Assembly: GCF_035918395.1 (NCBI RefSeq)
Contig: NZ_CP142362.1
Span: 2,703,501 to 2,767,500, forward strand
Length of the DNA stretch: 64,000 bases
Origin: Mycolicibacterium sp. ND9-15
Lineage (GTDB): Bacteria > Actinomycetota > Actinomycetes > Mycobacteriales > Mycobacteriaceae
Reading direction: 5' to 3'
Below the pieces are notes generated by a model that had not been told where the DNA came from, made no database searches, and worked only from the letters and a program-made list of their open reading frames with translations. Below are positions 30,863 through 39,284 of the stretch, piece after piece. The position numbers and the translations under genes are program-made. Within the stretch, counting starts at the first letter, position 1. Every line of letters begins with the position of its first letter.

Positions 30863-32002
30863 GTGACCTCGCCGCCGGACGACGTCGACCAGGGTGGGCT
30901 CGAACAGGTTTCGAGGGTCGACCGCGTCGCGTCGCTCACGGGAATCCGGGCTGTCGCCGCTCTGCTCGTGATGGCCACTCACGCCGCGTACGGCACCGGT
31001 GCGCTCAACCGCGGTTATCTGGGCCTGGTTTTCGCGCGCATGGAGATCGGCGTCGCGATCTTCTTCGTGCTCTCGGGGTTCCTGCTGTTCAACGCGTGGG
31101 TCCGCGCGGTCGCGACCGGTGCGGCGCCGCCGCGGGTGCGGCGGTATGCGCGCAGCCGTGTGCGGCGGATCATGCCGGCCTACGCGGTGACGGTGCTGCT
31201 GGTCTACGCCGTCTACGAGTTCCGGCACATCACTCCGAATCCCGGCCACACCTGGCACGGTCTGCTGCGCAACCTCACCCTCACTCAGATCTACAGCGGG
31301 AACTACATCACCGCATTCATGCATCAGGGCCTGACCCAGATGTGGAGTCTGGCGGTCGAAGTCGCGTTCTACGCGGCGCTGCCTGTGCTCGCGTACCTCT
31401 TGCTCGTGACCCTGTGCCGGCGGCAGTGGCGACCAACAGCGCTGCTGGCGGGGCTGGCGGCGTTGGGTGCGCTGAGCCCGCTGTGGCTCGTCGTCATGCA
31501 CACGACGGAGTGGTTACCCAACGGTGCAGGATTGTGGCTTCCGCACTATCTGGTGTGGTTCGTCGGTGGTATGACGTTATCGGTCCTGGCCCACAAGGGT
31601 ATTCGCTGCTATGCCATGCTCGCGGTGCCGCTCGCGGTGGTGGCGTACCTGGTGGTGGCCACACCGATAGCAGGTCGGACGGACGCACCGGCGCTCGACT
31701 TGAGTGAGGACGTGGCGAAGGTGCTGTTCTACGCGGCGATCGCGACGTTGGTCGTGGCGCCGTTGGCGCTTGGTGACACCGGCTGGTATTCGCGGATTCT
31801 GGGCAGTCGGCCGATGGTGTGGCTCGGCGAGATCTCCTATGAGATCTTCCTGCTCCACGTGGTCGTGATGGAGATCGCGTTGGTTTCGGTGCTTCGGTGG
31901 CCCGTGTACACCGGATCGGTGGTGGTGCTGTTCGTCGTCACCTTGGCGATGACGATCCCGGTCGCGTGGCTCCTGCATCGGTGGACGCGCCCGCGCAGGT
32001 GA
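30863..32002 (+). CDS. Acyltransferase 3 family membrane protein (OafA/YrhL-like)
   Basis: A 379-residue multi-pass membrane O-acyltransferase. The family opening LTGIRAVAALLVMATHAAYG (catalytic His in MATHA) is at about residue 40, followed by GVAIFFVLSGFLLFNAWVR and YARSRVRRIMPAYAV, and then about nine further hydrophobic segments. Such enzymes acylate sugars on surface glycans or lipids; the acceptor cannot be told. The GTG start lies 29 bases after the pseudogene stop. A SigF-type promoter begins directly after its own stop. Confidence 0.88.
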   Translation: MTSPPDDVDQGGLEQVSRVDRVASLTGIRAVAALLVMATHAAYGTGALNRGYLGLVFARMEIGVAIFFVLSGFLLFNAWVRAVATGAAPPRVRRYARSRVRRIMPAYAVTVLLVYAVYEFRHITPNPGHTWHGLLRNLTLTQIYSGNYITAFMHQGLTQMWSLAVEVAFYAALPVLAYLLLVTLCRRQWRPTALLAGLAALGALSPLWLVVMHTTEWLPNGAGLWLPHYLVWFVGGMTLSVLAHKGIRCYAMLAVPLAVVAYLVVATPIAGRTDAPALDLSEDVAKVLFYAAIATLVVAPLALGDTGWYSRILGSRPMVWLGEISYEIFLLHVVVMEIALVSVLRWPVYTGSVVVLFVVTLAMTIPVAWLLHRWTRPRR

Positions 32003-32008
32003 GCCGGG

Positions 32009-32033
32009 GTTTGGCGGGTACAAACTCGGGTAT
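32009..32033 (+). promoter_or_regulatory. SigF-type promoter for a small gene
   Basis: GTTT (32009-32012) and GGGTAT (32028-32033) are 15 bases apart, a full match to the mycobacterial SigF consensus. The predicted start point, around 32040, lies only a few bases before the GTG of the small ORF at 32044. Confidence 0.6.
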
Positions 32034-32043
32034 CACCGTCTGC

Positions 32044-32181
32044 GTGAGGCTGATTGGGGCTCTGCTGGTACGGCATCCGGGTCTGTACGACTTGCTCGAT
32101 GCCCTCATCGAGTTCGGCTATCAGCGCTGGTCGCCGGATCGCGACGCATCCGCACCGCCGCGTCGCGCCACCACGATCTGA
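32044..32181 (+). CDS. Candidate 45-residue SigF-dependent small protein
   Basis: From GTG 32044 the frame encodes 45 residues: a mildly amphipathic helix (MRLIGALLVRHPGLYDLLDA), then LIEFGYQRWSPDRD, then a basic tail (PPRRATTI). It begins right at the expected start of a SigF-type transcript, so it would be nearly leaderless. Its last 61 bases overlap the 3' end of the convergent methyltransferase gene, so the transcript may also act as antisense RNA. No family is recognised; coding status rests on the promoter fit and the uninterrupted frame. Confidence 0.45.
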   Translation: MRLIGALLVRHPGLYDLLDALIEFGYQRWSPDRDASAPPRRATTI

Positions 32182-33035
32182 GGGCTCAACGGCCCTCCGC
32201 GCAAGTCGATCTCGATCGCGGGGTCGGCGTAGGCTGCCAACGCGCGTAGCGCCGACCGGCTATAGGTTCGCAGCGAGCTGATCACGCCGTCGTGCGCGAA
32301 CGGCAGCAGCGGAGCGAACGGAAGCATCGACGCCAAGCGCGCGAGATGAAGCGGCGACGGTGGCCGCGGCAGGTCGATGATCACCAGCGTGTCGGCTACC
32401 CGGGTGCCTTCGGCGAACACCCGCGCGGCCCGCGACGGCGCCAGGTGATGAAACGACTGCGCGAAAACCGCGAGATCGAACGAACTGTCGGGCGCGTCGA
32501 TGTCCGTGGCGTCCATCTGGCGGACCGTCGCGCGGGGGTCCTGCCCGAGGTCGCCTGCGGCCATCGCTGCCACCGCTGCCTCGTCGACATCGGTGACGGT
32601 CAACCGTGCCGTCGGATGCCAGTCGAGCAGCTTGCTCGACAACCTGCCGTGGCCTGCGCCGAGTTCGAGGATCTCGGGGTCCGCGACATCCTCGATTTCG
32701 GCGAGCGCGATCTCGGCGAACCTCTCGGTGCTGCCGAACAGTTCACCGGTGAACTCCAGCGCGCGGATCACGCTGCGCTTGCGTGCGACGTCGGCGGGGT
32801 CGACGGAGTCGCGGTCCAGGTACTCGGGGCGGTCGGTTTCAAGGAGTCGGTCCAGACACGACGCGTCGGGCCCGCCGCGGGGCATGCGGTCAATTTTGGA
32901 TGTCGCCGGCCTTCCGGCTCCACTCTTGGATGTCGCCGGCCTTCCGGCTCCACTCTTGGATGTCGCCGGCCTTCCGGCTCCACTTTTGGATGTCGCCGGC
33001 CTTCCGGCTCCGAAGTCCGCGGGCGTCCTGGCCAT
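32121..33035 (-). CDS. Class I SAM-dependent methyltransferase with N-terminal repeat
   Basis: About 304 residues from ATG 33035 (MARTPADFGAG); ATG 33044 is an alternative. Residues 9-48 are four near-identical copies of GAGRPATSKS, encoded by 30-bp DNA repeats. The enzyme follows: SAM motif ILELGAGHGRLSSKLL (about residue 125), acidic loop TVTDVDEAAVAAMA, VRQMDATDIDAPDSSFDLAVFAQSFHHL. Substrate unknown. The basic repeat tail is not part of the methyltransferase fold and resembles an inserted element. The gene is divergent from glpK with under 50 bp between starts. Confidence 0.8.
   Translation of the reverse strand: MARTPADFGAGRPATSKSGAGRPATSKSGAGRPATSKSGAGRPATSKIDRMPRGGPDASCLDRLLETDRPEYLDRDSVDPADVARKRSVIRALEFTGELFGSTERFAEIALAEIEDVADPEILELGAGHGRLSSKLLDWHPTARLTVTDVDEAAVAAMAAGDLGQDPRATVRQMDATDIDAPDSSFDLAVFAQSFHHLAPSRAARVFAEGTRVADTLVIIDLPRPPSPLHLARLASMLPFAPLLPFAHDGVISSLRTYSRSALRALAAYADPAIEIDLRGGPLSPQIVVARRGGADASRSGDQR
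32897..33012. repeat. Four 30-bp tandem repeats in the methyltransferase gene
   Basis: Units begin at about 32897, 32927, 32957 and 32987, the last cut short. Each contains TTGGATGTCGCCGGCC then TTCCGGCTCC; variation is limited to one base outside the core. The core is shared with the repeat at 7091-7180. The host gene reads it on the reverse strand as GAGRPATSKS. Confidence 0.95.
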
Positions 33036-33081
33036 GTAGTCCATGATGGACGACGACTGCCGTCGAGAGGGGAGCAAGAGC

Positions 33082-34599
33082 TTGGCCGAATTCGTTGCCG
33101 CGATCGACCAGGGCACCACGAGTACCCGGTGCATGATCTTCGACCACGATGGCACCGAGGTCGGTCGCCATCAACTCGAGCATGAGCAGATCCTGCCGAA
33201 GGCGGGCTGGGTCGAGCACAACCCCGTCGAGATCTGGGAGCGCACCGCCGCGGTCATCATGTCGGCGCTGAACAAGACGAACCTGTCGGCCACCGACCTC
33301 GCGGCGCTGGGTATCACCAACCAGCGCGAGACGACGCTGGTGTGGAACCGCAAGACCGGACGGCCGTACTACAACGCGATCGTGTGGCAGGACACCCGCA
33401 CCGACCGCATCGCCTCGGCGCTGGACCGCGACGGTCGCGGAGACGTGATTCGTCATAAGGCCGGCCTGCCGCCCGCGACCTACTTCTCCGGCGGCAAGGT
33501 GCAGTGGATTCTGGAGAACGTCGACGGCGTCCGTGAGGCCGCGGAAATGGGCGACGCGCTCTTCGGCACCGCCGACTCGTGGGTGCTGTGGAACCTGACC
33601 GGCGGGACCCGCGGCGGCGTGCACGTCACCGACGTCACCAATGCCAGCCGCACCATGCTGATGAACCTGGAGACACTCGACTGGGACGACGAACTGTTGG
33701 GGTTCTTCGGGATTCCGCGGCGGATGCTGCCCGACATCAAACCTTCGTCGTACCCCGAGTCCTACGGCATCACCCGAGACGACGGTCCCGTCGCCGGCCA
33801 GGTGCCGCTGACCGGGATACTCGGCGATCAGCAGGCGGCGATGGTGGGGCAGGTGTGTCTGAGCGCGGGGGAGGCCAAGAACACCTACGGCACCGGCAAT
33901 TTCCTGCTGCTGAACACTGGCGAGAAGATCGTACGTTCGCAGAACGGTTTGCTGACCACCTTGTGTTATCAGTTCGGGGATGCGAAACCCGTTTACGCAC
34001 TGGAGGGTTCGATCGCGGTCACCGGTTCGGCGGTGCAGTGGCTACGCGACCAGCTGGGAATCATCAGCGGCGCCGCGCAGAGCGAGGCGTTGGCGCGTCA
34101 GGTCGACGACAACGGCGGCGTGTACTTCGTGCCCGCCTTCTCTGGATTGTTCGCTCCGTACTGGCGCTCGGATGCGCGCGGCGCGATCGTCGGGCTGTCG
34201 CGGTACAACACCAACGCGCATCTGGCACGTGCCACACTCGAGGCGATCTGCTACCAGAGTCGCGATGTCGTCGACGCGATGGAAGCCGACTCGGGCGTGC
34301 ACATGGAGGTCCTCAAGGTCGACGGTGGCATCACCGCCAACGACCTGTGCATGCAAATCCAGGCCGACGTGCTGGGCGTCGACGTGGTCAAGCCGGTCGT
34401 CGCCGAGACCACGGCCCTGGGGGCGGCGTATGCCGCCGGTCTGGCCGTCGGGTTCTGGGACGATCCCGACGACCTGCGCGCCAACTGGCAAGAGGGCAGG
34501 CGCTGGACGCCGTCATGGACTGAGGAGCAGCGCGAAAGCGCTTACGCCGGTTGGCAGAAGGCGGTCCAGCGCACGCTCGACTGGGTCGACGTCGAGTGA
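33082..34599 (+). CDS. glpK: Glycerol kinase
   Basis: GlpK (505 residues) phosphorylates glycerol to glycerol-3-phosphate. TTG 33082 is the start because it gives the conserved N-terminus [17 protein letters not shown] and follows a GAGGGGAGC site; the in-frame ATG 39 bases upstream is less likely. Motifs: DQGTTSTRC (ATP site), [20 protein letters not shown] (substrate), [25 protein letters not shown] and [16 protein letters not shown]. Length and order of segments are normal. It is M. tuberculosis Rv3696c by synteny. Confidence 0.96.
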   Translation: MAEFVAAIDQGTTSTRCMIFDHDGTEVGRHQLEHEQILPKAGWVEHNPVEIWERTAAVIMSALNKTNLSATDLAALGITNQRETTLVWNRKTGRPYYNAIVWQDTRTDRIASALDRDGRGDVIRHKAGLPPATYFSGGKVQWILENVDGVREAAEMGDALFGTADSWVLWNLTGGTRGGVHVTDVTNASRTMLMNLETLDWDDELLGFFGIPRRMLPDIKPSSYPESYGITRDDGPVAGQVPLTGILGDQQAAMVGQVCLSAGEAKNTYGTGNFLLLNTGEKIVRSQNGLLTTLCYQFGDAKPVYALEGSIAVTGSAVQWLRDQLGIISGAAQSEALARQVDDNGGVYFVPAFSGLFAPYWRSDARGAIVGLSRYNTNAHLARATLEAICYQSRDVVDAMEADSGVHMEVLKVDGGITANDLCMQIQADVLGVDVVKPVVAETTALGAAYAAGLAVGFWDDPDDLRANWQEGRRWTPSWTEEQRESAYAGWQKAVQRTLDWVDVE

Positions 34600-34690
34600 T
34601 TTCGGTGTCGACTTCGATCACCCGCCGAGCGCCTGCTTCATGGTCGCGGGCTGGCCGAAACACACCGCCCGGCCTATCCCGGCAAGGCGT

Positions 34691-35401
34691 TTACTCGGAC
34701 TCGCCGAGGATGCCGTAGATGTCGCGGCGCGCGTTGTTGATGATCTCGACGATCCGCTGCTGCTGCTCCTCGTCGGCGGCGTAGGACGACTGTGCGACGG
34801 CACCAGTCAGCTGGGCCACGGCACTCTGGAGGTTGGCATGGCCGGGCTCCACGCTGTCGGCGATCTCCTCCCACGGCGGGGTCTCGATCTTGTCGGCGGC
34901 CGCGCGTCCTTCGTCGGTGAGCTCGAAGAGCTTCTTGCTGCCGTCGCTTTCAGTTGCCGCGATGAGACCCTCATCGACGAGTAGCTGCAGGGTCGGATAC
35001 ACCGACCCGGGGCTGGGGCGCCACAGGTTCGCGGTGCGATCGGCGATCTCCTGGATCATCTCGTAGCCGTGCATGGGGCGCTCGGCCAGCAGTTTGAGGA
35101 TCGCCGAGCGCACATCGCCGCGGCGGCCGCGGCCGCGACGTCGGCCACCGGCCATCCCGAAACCGGCGCGCGGGTCGAGACCGAGGTTGATGACGGGGAT
35201 CGCGCCGAAACCGCGACCACCGGAGCCGCCCGAGCCCGCGTCGTGTTGACGGAGGTGCTCACGAACTTGTTCGCGGAATTCGCGGTGGGCGCGCCGGGCC
35301 TGGCGCCACTGATCCTGCAGGACGTGGCGGTCGAGGGGGATGAAGCTAAGGCCGCCGAAAGGTTGAGTGAAGCCACCGGGCGGGGTGAATGGGTTGGTCA
35401 T
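34691..35401 (-). CDS. PadR family transcriptional regulator with long N-terminal extension
   Basis: A 236-residue protein from ATG 35401 (AAGGAACG upstream). The PadR winged helix lies in the middle: VRSAILKLLAERPMHGYEMIQEIADRT, then PSPGSVYPTLQLLVDEGLIAAT and KLFELTDEGR (about residues 95-170). In front is a 90-residue Gly/Arg-rich region ending in GGRRRGRGRRGD, a basic tail that could add DNA contacts. The C-terminus is helical. A palindromic region at 35452-35477 in front of the gene is a candidate autoregulatory site. Confidence 0.88.
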   Translation of the reverse strand: MTNPFTPPGGFTQPFGGLSFIPLDRHVLQDQWRQARRAHREFREQVREHLRQHDAGSGGSGGRGFGAIPVINLGLDPRAGFGMAGGRRRGRGRRGDVRSAILKLLAERPMHGYEMIQEIADRTANLWRPSPGSVYPTLQLLVDEGLIAATESDGSKKLFELTDEGRAAADKIETPPWEEIADSVEPGHANLQSAVAQLTGAVAQSSYAADEEQQQRIVEIINNARRDIYGILGESE

Positions 35402-35451
35402 CAGCGTTCCTTGGACGGTGGGGAGCACCGAACGTGCCTCCGATGCGTTGA

Positions 35452-35477
35452 CGATATATCGGCATCTATCGCGATGC
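35452..35477. promoter_or_regulatory. Candidate operator/promoter of the PadR gene at 34691
   Basis: A perfect 10-bp palindrome CGATATATCG is followed at once by GCATC, 6 bases, GATGC. The AT-rich core can also serve as a -10 box on the reverse strand. It lies about 50 bases upstream of the regulator start and overlaps the stop codon of the second PadR gene. Confidence 0.4.
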
Positions 35478-36011
35478 AACGTCCGATTGCGGGCTCCGCG
35501 CGCTGATCGTCTGGATCACCGAGCGGGCCCACTCGGCCTGCATCGTGTTCATGCGCAGCCCGTAGTCCAGGGCTGCCAGGCCATATACCGACCCGGCGTC
35601 GTCGTCCCACTGAATCGAGTCGCGTAGCTCTTCCAGGCGCTCGACCTCGGCGTCGGCGCGCTCGGCCATCTCGGCCAGGTGCTCGCGCGCCTGCTCGGAG
35701 GGGATCTCGCCGAGCAGGAAGACGCGCAGCAGGCCGGCGCTGCGCAACGGCGGATCGTCTCGCGGGTTGGCGATCCAGCGGCTCAGTTCCGTTCGGCCGG
35801 CCTCGGTGATGCGGTACTCCTTACGACCCCGGGCGCCGATCGCGGAGACCTCGATCAACCCGGACTCGGCCAGCTTGTTCAGCTCCCCGTACAACTGGCT
35901 CTGCGTGGCGGGCCACACATTGGCCAACGAGTTCTCGAAGAGTCTCAGCAGGTCGTATCCGCTGCCCGGATGCTGAGCGAGCAGCCCCAGCGCGGCGATT
36001 CGCAAACTCAC
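35466..36011 (-). CDS. PadR family transcriptional regulator
   Basis: A 181-residue PadR protein of the short-linker subfamily: N-terminal winged helix (MSLRIAALGLLAQHPGSGYDLLRLFE, WPATQSQLYGELNKLAESGLI, RKEYRITEAGRTEL) and a C-terminal dimerisation helix bundle (AEMAERADAEVERLEELRDS). GTG 36011 is the start. The gene is divergent from the carotenoid oxygenase gene, and a perfect 24-bp palindrome lies between them, so it very likely represses that gene and itself. Typical PadR members respond to phenolic or hydrophobic ligands; an apocarotenoid or stilbene-like inducer would fit, but is inference. Confidence 0.92.
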   Translation of the reverse strand: MSLRIAALGLLAQHPGSGYDLLRLFENSLANVWPATQSQLYGELNKLAESGLIEVSAIGARGRKEYRITEAGRTELSRWIANPRDDPPLRSAGLLRVFLLGEIPSEQAREHLAEMAERADAEVERLEELRDSIQWDDDAGSVYGLAALDYGLRMNTMQAEWARSVIQTISARSPQSDVASR

Positions 36012-36033
36012 TGCCCGATAGTACCTCCACTCT

Positions 36034-36057
36034 TGACATGTCACTAGTGACATGTCA
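36034..36057. promoter_or_regulatory. Perfect palindromic operator between padR and the carotenoid oxygenase gene
   Basis: Two copies of TGACATGTCA, each itself palindromic, flank CTAG, giving a perfect 24-bp palindrome. It lies 22 bases upstream of the PadR start and 32 bases upstream of the oxygenase ATG. TTGACA within it can be the -35 of the oxygenase promoter, so binding would block transcription. Confidence 0.8.
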
Positions 36058-36089
36058 GGGTCGACGGAACAGACTCCCAAGGAGACCTC

Positions 36090-37424
36090 ATGACCGAGAC
36101 GACGGACTCGACCCTCTTCGGCGCCGACGACTTTTTCCGTCGCGGCAACTACGCGCCCGTCGCCGACGAACTCACCGAGTACGACCTGCCCGTGCAGGGC
36201 GCTATCCCGGACGAGATCGAGGGTTGGTACCTGCGAAACGGACCCAACCCACGCCAGGCCTCCGCGCATTGGTTCACCGGCGACGGCATGATCCACGGTG
36301 TCCGCATCGAGAACGGCCGGGCCAAGTGGTACCGCAACCGATGGGTGCGCACCGACAGCTTCATCTCCGATTTCCCGGTCTACAATGCCGACGGCACCCG
36401 TAACCTGCGGTCCAGCGTCGCCAACACCCACATCGTCAACCACGCGGGGAAGACGCTCGCGCTCGTGGAGTCCTCCCTGCCGTACGAGATCACCAACGAC
36501 CTGAAGACGGTGGGCGCCTACGACTTCGGCGGCAAGCTCGTCGACTCCATGACCGCGCACCCCAAGATCTGCCCCGCCACCGGGGAACTGCATTTCTTCG
36601 GTTACGGCAACATCTTTGCGCCCCATGTCACCTACCACCGCGCCGACGCCAACGGTGAGTTGACCATCAACCGGCCGCTCGACGTGCCCGCGCTGACAAT
36701 GATGCACGACTTCGCGCTGACCGCTTCGCGCGTCGTATTCATGGATTTGCCGATCGTCTTCGACCTCGATATCGCGATGAAGGGCAACGGTGACATGCCC
36801 TACCGCTGGGACGACGACTACGGCGCCAGACTTGGACTGCTGCGCCGCGACGACCCGTTCGGCGAGGTGCGGTGGTTCGACATCGACCCGTGCTACGTAT
36901 TCCACGTTGCCAATGCCTACGATGACGGTGATTCGGTTGTGCTACAGGCGGTTCGGTACCCTGAGCTGTGGCGCGGAACCGGCGGATTCGAGGCCGACGG
37001 GGTGCTGTGGAGGTGGACGATCGACCTTGCCGCCGGCAGCGTCGCCGAACGCCAACTTGACGACCGTGCGGTCGAGTTCCCGCGCATCGACGACCGCCTG
37101 GCGACGCTGCCCGCCCGATACACGGTCGCGGTCGGCGACGGTCGCCTGGTGCGTTACGACCTGAACACCGGCGATGGAGTCGAGCATGCGTTCGGTTCTG
37201 CGGACGCCCCGGGCGGGCCGGGGGAGGCGGTGTTCGTACCGTCGAGTTCGGGTGCCGGCGACGAGAGCAGCGGGTGGTACCTCGGCTACGTCTACGACCC
37301 CACGCGCGACGGCAGCGACCTCGTCATCATCGACGCCGCCGACTTCGCGGCTCCGCCCGTCGCGAGGATCCAACTGCCGCAACGGGTTCCGTACGGCTTC
37401 CACGGCAACTGGATCGCGGGCTAG
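36090..37424 (+). CDS. Carotenoid oxygenase family protein
   Basis: A 444-residue non-heme iron dioxygenase of the carotenoid/stilbene cleavage family. The four iron histidines are visible: SMTAHPKICPATGEL (about residue 155), TMMHDFALTASR (about 205), YVFHVANAYDD (about 272) and VPYGFHGNWIAG at the very end. The N-terminal RNGPNPRQ and HWFTGDGMIHGV blocks are characteristic. It cleaves a conjugated double bond in a carotenoid, apocarotenoid or lignostilbene; no nearby gene fixes the substrate. An AAGGAGA ribosome site precedes the ATG. Control by the divergent PadR is expected. Confidence 0.92.
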   Translation: MTETTDSTLFGADDFFRRGNYAPVADELTEYDLPVQGAIPDEIEGWYLRNGPNPRQASAHWFTGDGMIHGVRIENGRAKWYRNRWVRTDSFISDFPVYNADGTRNLRSSVANTHIVNHAGKTLALVESSLPYEITNDLKTVGAYDFGGKLVDSMTAHPKICPATGELHFFGYGNIFAPHVTYHRADANGELTINRPLDVPALTMMHDFALTASRVVFMDLPIVFDLDIAMKGNGDMPYRWDDDYGARLGLLRRDDPFGEVRWFDIDPCYVFHVANAYDDGDSVVLQAVRYPELWRGTGGFEADGVLWRWTIDLAAGSVAERQLDDRAVEFPRIDDRLATLPARYTVAVGDGRLVRYDLNTGDGVEHAFGSADAPGGPGEAVFVPSSSGAGDESSGWYLGYVYDPTRDGSDLVIIDAADFAAPPVARIQLPQRVPYGFHGNWIAG

Positions 37425-38263
37425 CTGGGCGGGGTGAAACCGCCCGGTGACGGCGGAACCGGCTGTCGCGGGCCGGGCCACGCGGGTGGTGGTGGCGGCA
37501 TTGGCGCGGGTGTTGCCCCCAGCCGAGCCAGTTCCCTGCGGTGACGCTCGGCCAGCACCGCCGCGAGCACGTGTTGTGGCGGTGTCCCCGGTGGTGGCGG
37601 CGGTGAGATCTGCCCGATCACGTCGGTGGTGATCCGGTACGCCATCTGATCACGCACCCTAGGATCCAATTGCCCTGCGCGGGCGAGGAGCTGACGTGCC
37701 AGCTCGGCCTGTTCGGGACGCAGCCCGGAAAGTTGTAGCGACGATGCCCACCACGCAAGCTGCGGGGGCATCGGCGGTGGCGCAGACATTCGGGGTGCCC
37801 GCTCGCTGATCACCACGGTGCCCGCGAAGATGTCGCCGAGCCGTTTGCCCTTGGCCGACAACAAGCTGCAGATGACCGCGGGTCCGCCGGCGAGCATCCA
37901 AATTTCGATCACACCGGACAGCGCGCGAAAGAAGGCCTGCCGAAACCGTTCTGGACCACCGTCTTCGGACACCACCCGGAGCCTCATCGCGATCTTGCCC
38001 AGCGACCGGCCCCGGGTTGCGGTCTCGAACACGAGCGGATATCCCATCAGGGTGAGCACTGTGAAGATCATCAGGATGGCCGCCGACAGCGCCGGGTCGA
38101 ACTGTGTGATCGTCAGGCTGAAGAGCAGTATCCCGGTGACATACAGCAAGAAGACGACGGTGATGTCGATGAGCGCCGCCACCGCGCGCACCGGCAGCTG
38201 GGCGATCTGAACATCGAGGACCACCGCGTCCCCGGTGACGACGGGTTCTTGCTGCCAGATCAC
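37421..38263 (-). CDS. RDD family membrane protein (Rv3695-like)
   Basis: A 280-residue protein from GTG 38263 (MIWQQEPVVTGDAVVL). The RDD domain has three hydrophobic segments (VRAVAALIDITVVFLLYVTG, AAILMIFTVLTLMGYPLVFE and the IEIWMLAGGPAVICSLL stretch) with the motif TRGRSLGKIAMRLRVV between. A proline-rich C-terminal tail of about 100 residues is cytoplasmic. RDD proteins are linked to ion or solute exchange, not proven here. Divergent from spoIIM, an arrangement also seen in M. tuberculosis. Stop overlaps the convergent carotenoid oxygenase stop. Confidence 0.85.
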   Translation of the reverse strand: MIWQQEPVVTGDAVVLDVQIAQLPVRAVAALIDITVVFLLYVTGILLFSLTITQFDPALSAAILMIFTVLTLMGYPLVFETATRGRSLGKIAMRLRVVSEDGGPERFRQAFFRALSGVIEIWMLAGGPAVICSLLSAKGKRLGDIFAGTVVISERAPRMSAPPPMPPQLAWWASSLQLSGLRPEQAELARQLLARAGQLDPRVRDQMAYRITTDVIGQISPPPPPGTPPQHVLAAVLAERHRRELARLGATPAPMPPPPPAWPGPRQPVPPSPGGFTPPS

Positions 38264-38291
38264 AAGTTGTAACGCTACTAGGATTCGGGAT

Positions 38292-39284
38292 GTGGATGTC
38301 GACGCGTTCGTGCTCACGCACCGCCCGACCTGGGACCGGCTGGAGCGGCTGATCAAGCGGCGGCGGCAACTCACCGGCGCCGAAGTCGACGAATTGGTCG
38401 ACCTTTACCAGCGCGTGTCGACGCACCTTTCGATGGTGCGCGCCGTCTCCGCCGACCCCGTACTCGTCGGTCGGCTGTCGAGCCTGGTCGCACAGGCACG
38501 AAGCGTGGTGACCGGTGCGCACGCGCCGCTGTGGCGCGAGTTCGTCCGCTTCTGGACCGTGTCGTTCCCGGTGGTCGCCTACCGGGCCCGGTGGTGGTGG
38601 CTGGCCACGGCCGTCCTGTTCCTCGCCGTCACCGCCGTCATCGCGATGTGGGTTTCTGGCAGCTCGGAAGTGCGGGCCACCATCGGCACGCCCGATGAGA
38701 TCACGCAAATGGTCGACAACGACTTCGCTGCGTACTACAGCGAGAACCCGGCCGGCTCGTTCGCACTGCAGGTGTGGGTGAACAACGCCTGGATCTCGTT
38801 GCAGTGCCTGGGCTTTGCGATCCTGCTCGGCATTCCGATCCCCTATGTGCTGTTACAGAACGCCGCCAATCTCGGCGTAGCGGCGGGGTTGATGTTCGGT
38901 GCGGGCAAGGGCGACATCTTCTTCGGGCTCATCACCCCGCACGGATTACTCGAACTCACCGCGGTGTTTCTGGCGGCCGCGGCGGGGATGCGGCTGGGGT
39001 GGTCGGTGATTGCGCCGGGCAACCGGTCGCGGGGGCAGGCGCTGGCCGAACAGGGCCGCGCGATCGGCGCGGTCGCGGGCGGACTGGTCGCGATGCTGTT
39101 GGTCTCGGGCCTGATCGAGGCGCTCGTCACACCGTCGCCGTTGCCGACTGCGGCGCGTATCGCCATCGGTGTGGCAGCCGAGATCGCCTTCCTCGCTTAC
39201 GTCTTGCACTTCGGCCGCAAGGCCGAACGGGCCGGCGAAACCGGGGACGTCGAGGACGCGCCCGACGTGGTGCCGGTCGGTTAG
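38292..39284 (+). CDS. Stage II sporulation protein M-like membrane protein (Rv3694c-like)
   Basis: A 330-residue SpoIIM-family protein starting at GTG 38292 (MDVDAFVLTHRPTWDRLERL). The first 100 residues are cytoplasmic and helical; about six membrane segments follow, with the typical FALQVWVNNAWISLQCLGFAILLG and LITPHGLLELTAVFLA blocks. In non-sporulating actinobacteria this family sits with DUF58, MoxR and RDD genes, suggesting an envelope-related module of unknown function. Its stop overlaps the DUF58 stop (4 bases). Confidence 0.88.
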   Translation: MDVDAFVLTHRPTWDRLERLIKRRRQLTGAEVDELVDLYQRVSTHLSMVRAVSADPVLVGRLSSLVAQARSVVTGAHAPLWREFVRFWTVSFPVVAYRARWWWLATAVLFLAVTAVIAMWVSGSSEVRATIGTPDEITQMVDNDFAAYYSENPAGSFALQVWVNNAWISLQCLGFAILLGIPIPYVLLQNAANLGVAAGLMFGAGKGDIFFGLITPHGLLELTAVFLAAAAGMRLGWSVIAPGNRSRGQALAEQGRAIGAVAGGLVAMLLVSGLIEALVTPSPLPTAARIAIGVAAEIAFLAYVLHFGRKAERAGETGDVEDAPDVVPVG

